Source of the DNA: Maridesulfovibrio sp.
Lineage (GTDB): Bacteria > Desulfobacterota > Desulfovibrionia > Desulfovibrionales > Desulfovibrionaceae
DNA: 64,000 nucleotides
Direction of reading: 5' to 3'
Assembly: GCF_963676065.1 (NCBI RefSeq)
Contig: NZ_OY780933.1
Location: 3,326,122-3,390,121 of the forward strand
The notes under the pieces are model-generated. The model did not search any database. It saw only the letters and a list, made by a program, of their open reading frames with translations, and was not told the origin of the DNA. Within the stretch, counting starts at the first letter, position 1; the number at the start of each line of letters is the position of its first letter. The position numbers were made by a program, and so were the translations under genes. Below are positions 53,979 through 63,792 of this stretch, piece after piece.

Positions 53979-56252
53979 TTGTTCAATAAATACCGTCATA
54001 CCCTGATCATGAAAATGATCTTCTCAGGTGGCATCACCCTGCTCCTGAGCATTATCCTCTGGACCAGCTTCAATGTAGTCTTTTTCAAGAAAAATGTTAC
54101 GGGTAATATCCAGTCCGATATTGCCATGCTTTCCGATACCGTACTGCTCAGTCTGCATCATGCAATGATGCTCGATTCCAAAGAATTCATACAAAATGAC
54201 ATCAATAATATCACCAGACAGGGCGATATCAAATCCATCAGGATTATCAATAAAAAAGGGCAGATAATCTACTCCAACGACCCTGACGAAATCGGCAATC
54301 TTATCGATGTCAAGAGCCCGCCCTGCTGGAATTGCCATAAGCAGGATAATCCACCCGACACAATGAGCCTGGAACAGCGAACCCGCTTTAAAACAGTAAA
54401 CGGGAAAAAGTTCATGGGCATCATGACTCCTATTCCTAATTCAAAAGGGTGCGCTCCCGGACCCTGCCACGTTCACTCTGTTAATGAAAAGCTGCTCGGG
54501 CTGCTGGATCTTGAAATTTCAACAGAGAAAAAAAATTCCATACTGGCGACATTTGAAAAAGCTAATTTCGGCATAGCGATGATAGTTTTTATCGCCACAT
54601 TCGGGGCGCTTTTCATCTTTGCTTATAACTTCATTTTCAAACCCATCAGCAGGCTGATAACCGCCACCCGGGAATTCGGTTCGGAGCAGGATTTTGTTGA
54701 GATTCAGCTTGACCAGACTGATGAAATCGGAACGCTCGCCGAAGCCTTTAATATGATGGGCAAGCAGGTGCAGGAAAAGCATCGCGATCTGCTGGAACAG
54801 AAAGAAGAATACCGCGACCTTTTCGACAATGTCCCTTGCCTTGTTTGTGTTGTTGATCTTAATTTTCGCGTCATCCGGCACAACAAAGCGTATGAAAAGC
54901 ATTTCGGACTTCCCCGCGGCAGGCAGTGCTATCAGGTAAACAAGAATCGTGACTGCAAATGCGAGCAATGTCCGGTGGAAAGAACCTTTGATGATCTCAC
55001 CCCGCACATGAGTGAAGAATCCGGCCTTTCCAAGACCGGCAAACCCATACACTGGATCGTCTATACATCTCCCATCAAAGACCGGGAAGGCAACATTGTA
55101 GCCGCAATGGAAATGATGCTTGATATTACCCGGCGTAAGGAACTGGAAGAAAGTCTCGCCGCTTCCGAACAACGCTATCATGCTATTTTTGATTCAATTC
55201 CGGAAGCCGTGTTCGTGCTCGATGCGGAGAATTTAAACATACTTAATTGTAATGATCCGGTGGAAGAAATATATGGCTACACCCGTAAAATGATTCTTGG
55301 AAATTCCTTCCTGACACTTTTCCGGGAAGAGGAACAAGCAGATTATGAACATCTGCTTAAGGTTAAGACGGAAATAGGTCCCTGTTCACAATTCACGAAA
55401 AGCGGAAAATCCATTTACGTAATCCTGCGAATCTCTCCAGCTGATTTTGACGGCAACCGGACCCTGATCATAACCTGCAGCGATGTGACCAAAAAACTTG
55501 AAGCTGAACAGCAACTGATTCAAGCCAGCAAGATGAGCACTCTAGGAGAAATGGCTTCCGGGGTGGCTCACGAATTGAACCAACCGCTTGCTATTCTCAA
55601 GACAATCAGCAACCTGCTTTTACGCAAAGCTTCCCGAGGCCAGCAGGTGGAGCCTAAAATATTGCACGAGATGGCCGAAGGCGTTGACACACACGTAAAC
55701 CGGGCCAGCAAAATCATCGATCACATGCGTGAATTCGGCCGTAAGTCGGACATGAAAACCATGCCGGTACAAGTAAATGATGTACTGCGGCGTGGGTTCG
55801 ATTTCTTTAGCAGACAGTTGACCCTGCGCAACATCTATGTGGAATGGAACCTGAACAGTCACCTGCCCATAATTATGGCCGATTCCAACCGTCTGGAACA
55901 GGTGGTCATTAACCTGCTGATAAATGCCCGTGACGCCATAGAAGAACGCTGGAAAGATGCTGTTCCCCTTGCCGAAGACAAAAAGATATACATTTCCACG
56001 GACTTCACAGAAAAAATAATCAGCATTGAGATTTGCGACACAGGGCCGGGGATTCCCGGACACATACAGACCAGACTTTTCGAGCCCTTTTTTACCACCA
56101 AAGACGTCGGCAAAGGGACAGGACTGGGGCTGTCCATCTCTTATGGGATAATAAAGGACTATAACGGAACCATCGTCGCATCCACCAAACCGGATCAGGG
56201 AGCCTGTTTTACCATCACTTTCCCGCGCGGGGATAAAACAGAGGACGACTAA
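53979..56252 (+). CDS. Transmembrane sensor kinase with two c-type haem motifs
   Basis: 757 residues from a TTG start with a CAGGGAG site. TM1 is about 14-36. The periplasmic domain (37-195) contains CWNCH at 116-120 and CAPGPCH at 158-164, a CxxCH and a CX4CH haem c motif. TM2 is about 198-220, then HAMP. The first PAS (about 275-390) carries CKCEQCPVERTF, like the PAS domains of the upstream kinase; a second PAS is about 395-515. HisKA (GVAHELNQPL) and ATPase domains (NLLINARDAI, DTGPGIPG, GTGLGLS) end it. It is likely a redox sensor of periplasmic electron carriers. Confidence 0.9.
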   Translation: MFNKYRHTLIMKMIFSGGITLLLSIILWTSFNVVFFKKNVTGNIQSDIAMLSDTVLLSLHHAMMLDSKEFIQNDINNITRQGDIKSIRIINKKGQIIYSNDPDEIGNLIDVKSPPCWNCHKQDNPPDTMSLEQRTRFKTVNGKKFMGIMTPIPNSKGCAPGPCHVHSVNEKLLGLLDLEISTEKKNSILATFEKANFGIAMIVFIATFGALFIFAYNFIFKPISRLITATREFGSEQDFVEIQLDQTDEIGTLAEAFNMMGKQVQEKHRDLLEQKEEYRDLFDNVPCLVCVVDLNFRVIRHNKAYEKHFGLPRGRQCYQVNKNRDCKCEQCPVERTFDDLTPHMSEESGLSKTGKPIHWIVYTSPIKDREGNIVAAMEMMLDITRRKELEESLAASEQRYHAIFDSIPEAVFVLDAENLNILNCNDPVEEIYGYTRKMILGNSFLTLFREEEQADYEHLLKVKTEIGPCSQFTKSGKSIYVILRISPADFDGNRTLIITCSDVTKKLEAEQQLIQASKMSTLGEMASGVAHELNQPLAILKTISNLLLRKASRGQQVEPKILHEMAEGVDTHVNRASKIIDHMREFGRKSDMKTMPVQVNDVLRRGFDFFSRQLTLRNIYVEWNLNSHLPIIMADSNRLEQVVINLLINARDAIEERWKDAVPLAEDKKIYISTDFTEKIISIEICDTGPGIPGHIQTRLFEPFFTTKDVGKGTGLGLSISYGIIKDYNGTIVASTKPDQGACFTITFPRGDKTEDD

Positions 56253-57262
56253 AATGCGCAATCATGACGGGAGCACAAATCAACTTTTGATAAATGTGTG
56301 GATATATTGTGTTCTTGCAATGACTTACTCAGTCTTATAGCCATATCACTTTTAAGATTCCAAGCTTCTGCAGGAGTTTCAGCCCACGCGGCAATCCAAC
56401 AGACAATACTTTCCTTTTCCATCCGCATTACCCAGAATTGCGGATCTTCGCTGGAAGTAGCGTATTCACTTTGTGAAGATACCTCTATAGCAATATCACG
56501 AACAAGCTCCATATCTGAGTCAAAAGCGACGCAAAACTCAAGATATGACCACAGCCGGGAATCATCCAGATTTAAATTTGTAAATTCTTTTGTCAGCATT
56601 CGACTGTTAGGGATAACATAACGTTTCCAGTCCCAAGTCTTAATCTTAGTATGGGTTATAGAAATATCTTCAACCGTTCCGTATTGCTTATCAATAATGA
56701 GAGTATCCCCTACTCTGATCTGGCTGGAAAAACTAATTACTATACCGCATATCAGATTTTCAACAAAAGGCTTTGCCGCAATACCTACAATAACAGTAGT
56801 TGTTGCCACAATCACAGACAGCATAGTGCTTGGTACATTACCGATAAAAGGCATAGTCACAGCAAAAGCCCAAATAATAGCAACGAAATATAAAAAGGCC
56901 CTTTGTATCACAGTAAAACGTGACCTGACGCCTTTAATTATTTTCCTCTCCTGATGCTTTGTTTCTTTTGCTGTAAAAATCTCTGTCGGCATAGGTGAGA
57001 GTGTTTCCGGATCTGTTATTACAAGGCCTTTAATACGGGAAACACGACCTTCCTTATAAGAAGAGACCCTTATATTCACCCAAAAATACAAAATAAAAGC
57101 GACAATAGTCACACCTATAATATAAACAAACAACTCAACATCTTGGAATATAAATAATTCTTGAAAATCCATGATAGTTTCCCGCAATTGAATCAGGACA
57201 TGACCCTTATCCTGAAAATTTACATTTAATATCAACAAAACATATAAATTTAATACGCCCAA
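56249..57262 (-). CDS. MscS-family channel
   Basis: 337 residues from 57262; a later ATG (MDFQELFIF, about 30 codons in) may be the true start. About four membrane helices; the pore helix region reads MLSVIVATTTVIVGIAAKPFVENLICG, followed by the MscS beta domain (IRVGDTLIIDKQYGTVEDISITHTKI) and a C-terminal domain. The last four bases overlap the end of the convergent haem-kinase gene. Confidence 0.85.
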   Translation of the reverse strand: MGVLNLYVLLILNVNFQDKGHVLIQLRETIMDFQELFIFQDVELFVYIIGVTIVAFILYFWVNIRVSSYKEGRVSRIKGLVITDPETLSPMPTEIFTAKETKHQERKIIKGVRSRFTVIQRAFLYFVAIIWAFAVTMPFIGNVPSTMLSVIVATTTVIVGIAAKPFVENLICGIVISFSSQIRVGDTLIIDKQYGTVEDISITHTKIKTWDWKRYVIPNSRMLTKEFTNLNLDDSRLWSYLEFCVAFDSDMELVRDIAIEVSSQSEYATSSEDPQFWVMRMEKESIVCWIAAWAETPAEAWNLKSDMAIRLSKSLQEHNISTHLSKVDLCSRHDCAF

Positions 57263-57449
57263 AAAAGCTGCGCAAGCATTAAGATAATGCCCTGAAATTG
57301 TCTACAACTACAATTACTAAATCCAATTAAGCAAATTACGGAAAATTAAATTTCAGAAAAACAGTATACTTGATTTTAATTTTGCACCTGATTAGAATTT
57401 ATTATCAGTGTACTACCGTACATATAAAACATGCAAACATAGGTAGCCA

Positions 57450-59756
57450 ATGCCCGTTTATAAAAAAATACTCTCACTCTTATTTATACCTATTATTTAT
57501 ATTTCGCTGAATATTCCGTGTGCTACACAGTCTTTCGCAGCAGAAGAAATCAATTACAGATATATTACCAACCGCATAAACAGCTTTAATGAATTTGAAT
57601 CTGAAGGAAGAATCAACTTCATTCAACAACAGAATTTTCTTGAAAACTCGCAAGAAGACTTAACGGCATGGCAGCAGAAATTTCAGCAGCTGTCTATTTC
57701 CGAAAAATATTCTCAGACTTCACCAGTTCAACGAAAGAGGGTCAAGCTTCAGCTGGACAACTTAGGGCGAGATATACAAAGGCTGGCAAACGACCTCAAA
57801 CAAGCCAAAGAAAACTGTAAATCGCGTCTGGAAATTTTGAATTCCTACATGAAAGCATGGAGTCCCGCTCCCAAGGATGTGCCGGATGAAATAAAATCAA
57901 TGCATTCGCAAGGAATTATTAAACTTAGAGAACTCAAAAACAATTCTCAGAAACAACTGCTTAAGATTGATTACTCACTAAAACTTGTCACAAGGCTGCA
58001 GGAGCGCCTTAATGCTTTGGAGCAAGGAGAGAAGAACAACCTGTTTCAATTATGGTTTTCATGGGTAACAGACAGCTCCGACCCGATATTTACCCCTGTA
58101 TATTGGAACCAGATTCTGCCGGGGAAATCATGGCTGAACATAAAGATCTCTGAACTTGAAATAGAAATAGAACTTTTCAGCAGACGCATGATTTCATTCT
58201 CGCTTCTTGTATTGGGCATTTTCATCACCTGTATTTTTCTGATTCGAGTGATGGACAAAAGCGATTATTTTCAAAACCGATCCAGAATTGAAAGGATTAA
58301 ATCTCTGCGTCTACTGTCCGCATCCTGTTTTTTCTTCGCAGTCTACGCCTCACTTAAATGGATATACCCGGAATCAATGGATGCAGCTGCAATTCCGGCT
58401 TTCGGTGCGTTTTATTGGGCGGTTCTAAAACTATCCAAATTAATTTGCCGACAAAAAAACAAGCTCATAAGCGGAGAAGCGAGGGCTTCTTTACTTTTCG
58501 TCATAAGCGCCCTTCTCTTGGCGCAACAAGTGCCGGCAAGAACTACTTCATTTTTATTTTTACTGATACTCCTCCTGCTTTGGAGCTATGCGGTAATTGA
58601 CGCTTGGAAAAAAGACCGTCTACATGGAGTTTCACTGGTCGCAAAGCGGAACAGCCTATTTTCACCCTTCTTCCTTATTGCAATGTTTGGCTACGGACGC
58701 TTGGCCTGCGTGCTTTTCATTCTCTGGTCGTTAACACTATTCATCAGAGGATTCGGGACAGCATGGGCGCAGATCCTTTTTATAAGAACCGAAATGAGTG
58801 TGGAATTAAAAAAAGGTTTAGTGCGCAGCCTCGCCGTTCCTGCCGGATGGGCTATCGGATTCGGAATTGCCGCCTTCTGGATGATGGACTTTTTCGGCTA
58901 CAGTGCGGTGTCCGGCATTATGGATATACACTTCACTCATGGTGAATATTCAATATCTTTTGGAAGCATTATATGGCTGGCAATTTTCTTCTTTATGACG
59001 AGACAGTGCGTATCCGCCTTCAAGGTATCCATTGAATATGTAGGAAGCAACTGGCCAAAGGCAAAAAAAGGGGCTGTTCCGTCCATACAAACTTTATTCT
59101 CCTATGCGGTATGGTTTCTATTTTCACTGATAACGTTAAACATACTTGGTTTAAGCCTTACAAGCATTACAGTTATTGCCGGTGGTTTGAGTGTCGGCAT
59201 AGGATTCGGCCTGCAAAACATTGTTAACAATTTTATTGGCGGATTAATTCTTTTGTTTGGACGATCAATTCAACAAGGTGATGTTATTGAACTGAACAAC
59301 CTATGGTGTACAGTAAAAAAAATTAACATCAGAACAACTCAGGTAGAAACTTTTGAAAATGCCGTAATCATAATACCTAATGCGGACTTAATAGCATCGC
59401 AAGTTACTAACTGGACCAAGAACAATGCAATAATCAGGCGCGACATACTTGTTGGTGTTGCTTATGGGTCGGACATAATCAAAGTACGTGATATACTATT
59501 TAAGATAGCCGAAGAACATCCTCATGTTTTAAACTATCCAAAGCCATATGTTCATTTCAATAATTTCGGCAGCAGCAGTTTGGATTTTATACTACGAGTA
59601 TGGATTGATGACATTGACGTTACACTGGTCACACTATCAGAAATCAGATTCTCAATAAATGAAATTTTCCGGGCTGAAGCCATTGAAATAGCATTCCCGC
59701 AATTAGATTTGCATTTAAAAAACGCCATTGATGAACGTATAGCATCTGATAGTTAA
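57450..59756 (+). CDS. Large MscS/KefA-like mechanosensitive channel
   Basis: 768 residues. A signal peptide (to about 31) and a periplasmic helical region of about 190 residues are followed by roughly ten membrane segments from about 248 to 560. The pore helix is near 573-600 (TVIAGGLSVGIGFGLQNIVNNFIGGLILL), followed by the beta domain (QQGDVIELNNLWCTVKKINIRTTQV) and the MscS C-terminal domain. It is divergent from the smaller MscS gene at 56249. Confidence 0.92.
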   Translation: MPVYKKILSLLFIPIIYISLNIPCATQSFAAEEINYRYITNRINSFNEFESEGRINFIQQQNFLENSQEDLTAWQQKFQQLSISEKYSQTSPVQRKRVKLQLDNLGRDIQRLANDLKQAKENCKSRLEILNSYMKAWSPAPKDVPDEIKSMHSQGIIKLRELKNNSQKQLLKIDYSLKLVTRLQERLNALEQGEKNNLFQLWFSWVTDSSDPIFTPVYWNQILPGKSWLNIKISELEIEIELFSRRMISFSLLVLGIFITCIFLIRVMDKSDYFQNRSRIERIKSLRLLSASCFFFAVYASLKWIYPESMDAAAIPAFGAFYWAVLKLSKLICRQKNKLISGEARASLLFVISALLLAQQVPARTTSFLFLLILLLLWSYAVIDAWKKDRLHGVSLVAKRNSLFSPFFLIAMFGYGRLACVLFILWSLTLFIRGFGTAWAQILFIRTEMSVELKKGLVRSLAVPAGWAIGFGIAAFWMMDFFGYSAVSGIMDIHFTHGEYSISFGSIIWLAIFFFMTRQCVSAFKVSIEYVGSNWPKAKKGAVPSIQTLFSYAVWFLFSLITLNILGLSLTSITVIAGGLSVGIGFGLQNIVNNFIGGLILLFGRSIQQGDVIELNNLWCTVKKINIRTTQVETFENAVIIIPNADLIASQVTNWTKNNAIIRRDILVGVAYGSDIIKVRDILFKIAEEHPHVLNYPKPYVHFNNFGSSSLDFILRVWIDDIDVTLVTLSEIRFSINEIFRAEAIEIAFPQLDLHLKNAIDERIASDS

Positions 59757-59944
59757 TGGCATTTTGATTTTGACGACAACAAGACAAAAAGATACAATAT
59801 GCCTAACTTAACAGGATGTTCTCATAAAAATTGGGCAGTTAATATCATTGTCTATATGCTCATACGTCAGCATCGGGCACAAAAAAATCAATTACCAAAG
59901 CCCTCATCCCCTAAAAGATTATAACACATATTTATTTTATTGCT

Positions 59945-62086
59945 ATGACAACTACGAGCTCGAATCAGCAGGAAAATACCCACCCATTGTCTTCCATAGA
60001 AAATTTTTCATTTGAAGAATTTATTGAAACTACAAATGACCTTTTCACGCAGGTAGATCCTGACGGTTTTTTTCTATACGTCAGCTCTTCATCGATAAAA
60101 TACTACGGCCTAAAACCGGAAGAATGCATAGGATTGTATGCATTTAATTTTATTCACCCTGAGGATAAGGAAAAGAGTACTTCTGCATTTAATGATTGGT
60201 TAAAAAAATCAGATAAAAGCTTTTCTCACATAAACAGGCTAATGCACAAAGATGGCAGTTACCATTACATGTTATGGACAATAACTGCCGTTAAAGACTC
60301 TGAGAACAATATAAAATTATTTAATAGCATAGCAAGAGACATCACATCTCAAAAAGAAGCAGAGATTGAACTCATTGAAACTCAAAGTAAGCTAAAAGAG
60401 CTGGTAGAGCATCAAACAGAACAGCTTAATCTTGCAGCTGAGATATTCAAGCATTCCTCAGAAGGTGTTACAATAACAGATAGTAAAAATACTATTATAT
60501 ATGTAAACCAAGCTTTTACTACTATTACAGGCTATTCACAAGAAGAAGCAATAGGACAAAGCCCCAGCCTTCTAAAATCTGACAGACATGATTCGTCTTT
60601 TTATGGATTGATCTGGTCAGCCATTAAAAATACCGGTTCGTGGGAAGGCGAGATATGGAACCGCCGCAAAAACGGAGAATTGTTTCCGGAATGGCTTTCA
60701 ATAAGCACCATTACCTCCACTACTGGCGAAATAAAACATTATATCGCAGTTTTTCGTGATATATCTGAAGCCAAGGCAAAACAAAAACAGATCCAACATC
60801 AGGCATACCATGACGCACTAACCGGCCTGCCTAACCGGGAGTTACTTATAGACCGCCTCCGCAAGGCTATAATTTCTTCAAAAAACAATAACAAATATCT
60901 TGCCTTGCTGTTTATCGACATAGATAATTTTAAAAACATCAATGATTCATTCGGCTATGTCGTTGGAGATAACCTTTTAAAAAAAGTAGCCGCTAGAATT
61001 AAAGGTTTCATCAACAAAATAGATACCGTAGCTCGCCCCGGCGGAGATGAGTTTGTGATTATGCTTAAAGAGGTAAAAGAAAAGCATGATGTTGTGATCA
61101 TGGCAAATAGCATCATCAAGCTATTTTCTCGCGCCTTTACTATTAAATCACAACCAGTAACCCTTACTCCGTCCATTGGAATCGCAGTCTACCCGGATGA
61201 CGGTGACACAGCTCACGAATTAGTCCGAAACGCAGACACAGCTATGTTCAAAGCAAAGCAAGAAGGACGAAACAGCTATCATCTATTCACTGCGGGACTG
61301 ACAGCTCTGGCTCGAAAACGAATTTCACTTGAAAATGAGCTCAGAAAAACGGTGTGGGAAAAAAACTTGACTGTTTTTTACCAGCCGAAAGTAAGCTTGC
61401 TCACTGATAAGATCATAGGAATGGAGGCTCTGGTAAGATGGATAAAACCGGACGGACGTATTATTTCTCCAGCGGAGTTTATTCCATTGGCAGAAGAGAC
61501 AGGTCTCATCATTCCGATAGGAGAACAGGTACTTGAAACGGCCTGCCTAGACACCATAGCCTTAAATAAACGCTTCAACACGAACCTTAAAGTTTCTGTT
61601 AATTTATCCTTGAGACAATTCAAACAAAAGAATCTTCTGCAAACAATTTTGGATATAATCACTAAAACTTCGATAGATCCAAGTTGCCTCGATCTTGAGA
61701 TAACTGAATCTACAGTCATGGACGATATTGAACAGACAAAAAAGACTTTAGACAAATTAGCAGACAGTGGAATTACATTATCAATTGATGATTTTGGGAC
61801 AGGATATTCTTCCATGGCGCATCTTAAAAATTTACCGATGCACGTACTAAAGATAGACCAATCTTTTGTTTCCGGTCTTCCACACAACACATCAGACAAA
61901 AAAATTGTAAAAGCTATAATATCACTTGCTAAAAGCTTTGATCTTTCTACCGTTGCAGAAGGCATTGAGACTTATGAGCAATGCACCTACATGAAAGAAC
62001 TTGGATGTGACATTATGCAAGGGTTCTATTACAGCCCCCCTGTACCAATCGATAAATTTTCGACCCTGCTTTCAGATTCATTATAA
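59945..62086 (+). CDS. PAS-PAS-GGDEF-EAL protein (c-di-GMP turnover)
   Basis: 713 residues, no membrane helices. Two PAS domains (about 25-140 and 168-280) are followed by GGDEF (active site ARPGGDEFV near 365) and EAL (MEALVRWIKPDG near 492, DDFGTGYSS near 615, KIDQSFV). Both catalytic motifs are intact, so it may be bifunctional. The inhibitory I-site RxxD ahead of GGDEF reads NKID, so product inhibition may be absent. No ribosome site is obvious before the ATG. It could feed the candidate c-di-GMP sensor of the adhesin operon, an inference only. Confidence 0.92.
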   Translation: MTTTSSNQQENTHPLSSIENFSFEEFIETTNDLFTQVDPDGFFLYVSSSSIKYYGLKPEECIGLYAFNFIHPEDKEKSTSAFNDWLKKSDKSFSHINRLMHKDGSYHYMLWTITAVKDSENNIKLFNSIARDITSQKEAEIELIETQSKLKELVEHQTEQLNLAAEIFKHSSEGVTITDSKNTIIYVNQAFTTITGYSQEEAIGQSPSLLKSDRHDSSFYGLIWSAIKNTGSWEGEIWNRRKNGELFPEWLSISTITSTTGEIKHYIAVFRDISEAKAKQKQIQHQAYHDALTGLPNRELLIDRLRKAIISSKNNNKYLALLFIDIDNFKNINDSFGYVVGDNLLKKVAARIKGFINKIDTVARPGGDEFVIMLKEVKEKHDVVIMANSIIKLFSRAFTIKSQPVTLTPSIGIAVYPDDGDTAHELVRNADTAMFKAKQEGRNSYHLFTAGLTALARKRISLENELRKTVWEKNLTVFYQPKVSLLTDKIIGMEALVRWIKPDGRIISPAEFIPLAEETGLIIPIGEQVLETACLDTIALNKRFNTNLKVSVNLSLRQFKQKNLLQTILDIITKTSIDPSCLDLEITESTVMDDIEQTKKTLDKLADSGITLSIDDFGTGYSSMAHLKNLPMHVLKIDQSFVSGLPHNTSDKKIVKAIISLAKSFDLSTVAEGIETYEQCTYMKELGCDIMQGFYYSPPVPIDKFSTLLSDSL

Positions 62087-62165
62087 AGCAGACTAGAAGT
62101 ATTCCATCTACTTTGAACAAACATTGCAACCTGCATTGTAAACTAAAAAAAGCTCACTAATGATG

Positions 62166-62594
62166 TTAGCTCAGTGCTTTGCAGGTCAACCTGTTCTGCG
62201 CCTCTTTAAGAATATCTGAATAGTCAACCGTCATTCCAGGCTTATACTTATCAGTAATACACAAATATTCCGCATCTTTTTTTTCAACTACACCATAGCA
62301 GCACAAATATTTACTTGCATGATGAATCAAACAAATTATGGTCGTCGGGTGTTCTCCTCTGGGTTGCATGAGGCAGGAATGGGTCTTTTCTGACGGGCAG
62401 AGCATATTTATAACTTCATCACTAATTTGAGTGATATGGGCTTCACCGCCAAGGGATTCAAGCGCCCTGAGAACTGGAGTCATCAAATCATAAAATTTCG
62501 GAACACGCACGGCAAACACCTCGATAATATTTTGATAATCAGTACATAACAAAGATTGCTCCAATAGACTAATCGTTTTTGAAAAATAATCCAT
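62166..62594 (-). CDS. Orphan Mrr-N-like winged-helix protein
   Basis: 142 residues. From about residue 30 (VPKFYDLMTPVLRALESLGGEAHITQISDEV) the sequence follows the pattern of the Mrr restriction enzyme N-terminal winged helix (PxFxxLMxPVLxAL...). The middle carries several cysteines (MLCPSEK, SCLMQ, ICLIHH, CCYGVV). There is no nuclease domain, so it is either a small regulator or a relic. It stands alone and convergent to the GGDEF-EAL gene. Confidence 0.55.
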   Translation of the reverse strand: MDYFSKTISLLEQSLLCTDYQNIIEVFAVRVPKFYDLMTPVLRALESLGGEAHITQISDEVINMLCPSEKTHSCLMQPRGEHPTTIICLIHHASKYLCCYGVVEKKDAEYLCITDKYKPGMTVDYSDILKEAQNRLTCKALS

Positions 62595-63126
62595 CTCTCA
62601 TTTATAGATATTATAAATATCGCAATCTCCATTAAATTACCTGTTCCTATTGATTCCGCCCTACCATTGACAGTCTTCGCAGCCCTATTAGGAGAAGGTC
62701 CCATTAAAAAGATAGACACAACAGGTGTAAAACATTTCTCAGAGAGCATAAGCATAGCAAAGAGTGATAGAATCGCTTTCCTCCCTTATATAACCTAATA
62801 TCTCACAGCCGAGCGGGCGCATTAAGAATCAGAGCACAAAGGAACCTAATGGTTACAACTGTCGATAATGCATGATCGTTGGACGAGAAAAATCGGTGCC
62901 AATACGAAGGTAATACCCTAACCACAACAAAAACATACTAACAAATCAAAGAAACGCCTGCTTTGAGATAAAGCGTTTCGTCCCGATTCATTTTCAAGTT
63001 TTATTGACGCAAGAAAGGTATGCGCGTAGATTATAAGGTGGATTTTTATAACTTAATGCTGTCGTAAAAAAGTATCCGTTGCCGACACAACAGTCCTGTA
63101 ATAACTCTTTAAAATAGGAGTGAAAA
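62595..63126. other. Intergenic region with one promoter
   Basis: I see no supported gene. It contains a 7-bp inverted repeat GAAACGC/GCGTTTC (62951-62979) without a T run, and near its end the promoter for the BON lipoprotein. The first part is the upstream region of the leftward Mrr-N-like gene. Confidence 0.4.
63004..63032 (+). promoter_or_regulatory. Sigma-70 promoter of the BON lipoprotein gene
   Basis: TTGACG at 63004-63009 and TAGATT at 63027-63032 with 17 bases between. The start codon lies about 95 bases further, behind an AGGAG site. Confidence 0.6.
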
Positions 63127-63690
63127 ATGGCTAAATTAATTATTCAAATCTTGTTGATCAGCATTATGACCGTGATGACCGCCGGTTGCGGCACTATATA
63201 CAAGGCTGCAATGGATGAGAGAAGCCTTGGCCAGCAAACCGCAGACGCATCCATCTCGGCCTCTATCATGAAGGCTTATCTTGATGACGATGATGTTTCA
63301 GTGCTGGGAATTGAACCCTACACATTCTCAGGTAACGTATTCCTCGTCGGTGAATATGAAAATTCGACCCAAAGAAACAAAGCCGTTTCAATCGCGCAGA
63401 ATGTTGAGGGTGTAACGGACGTAACAACATACTTTTTGCCGAAAAAAGACGACCCCAGCTGCGGGACATCCGACAATCTGGGCATTCTCGCCAACGTCAA
63501 AAAAGATCTGATCGGAGACAGCGACATATGGTCAACCAATGTTGAAGTTAAGGTCGTTCAGTGCAGGGTTGTATTGCTCGGTTTGGTTGGGTCCAGTGAC
63601 GAGGTAAGCAAATCAATCGCCCATGCCGAGGCAGTTGATGGGGTTCGCTCAGTGAAATCATACCTACGCGTATCAAAAAATCCGCATTAA
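63127..63690 (+). CDS. BON-domain lipoprotein (OsmY/DolP-like)
   Basis: 187 residues. Lipoprotein signal with lipobox MTAGC, Cys 21. Two BON domains follow, about 45-110 (ASISASIMKAYLDDDDVS, FSGNVFLVGEYEN, VEGVTDVTTYF) and 120-185 (LANVKKDLIGDSDIWSTNVEVKV, VVLLGLVGSSDEV, VDGVRSVKSYLRV). Such proteins sit in the periplasm at the outer membrane and support envelope integrity under stress. It has its own promoter and terminator. Confidence 0.9.
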   Translation: MAKLIIQILLISIMTVMTAGCGTIYKAAMDERSLGQQTADASISASIMKAYLDDDDVSVLGIEPYTFSGNVFLVGEYENSTQRNKAVSIAQNVEGVTDVTTYFLPKKDDPSCGTSDNLGILANVKKDLIGDSDIWSTNVEVKVVQCRVVLLGLVGSSDEVSKSIAHAEAVDGVRSVKSYLRVSKNPH

Positions 63691-63750
63691 CTTTACGACG
63701 AACAAATTATCAATTAAAATATTATATTTATTGGTTTTTTTTCGCAGAAT

Positions 63751-63792
63751 GCCCTCCCCCTACGGAACAATTTTCACAGGGGGAGGCTTTTT
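63751..63792 (+). terminator. Rho-independent terminator of the BON gene
   Basis: A C-rich arm at 63751-63760 pairs with GGGGGAGGC at 63779-63787 (one bulge) and TTTTT follows. Confidence 0.85.
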
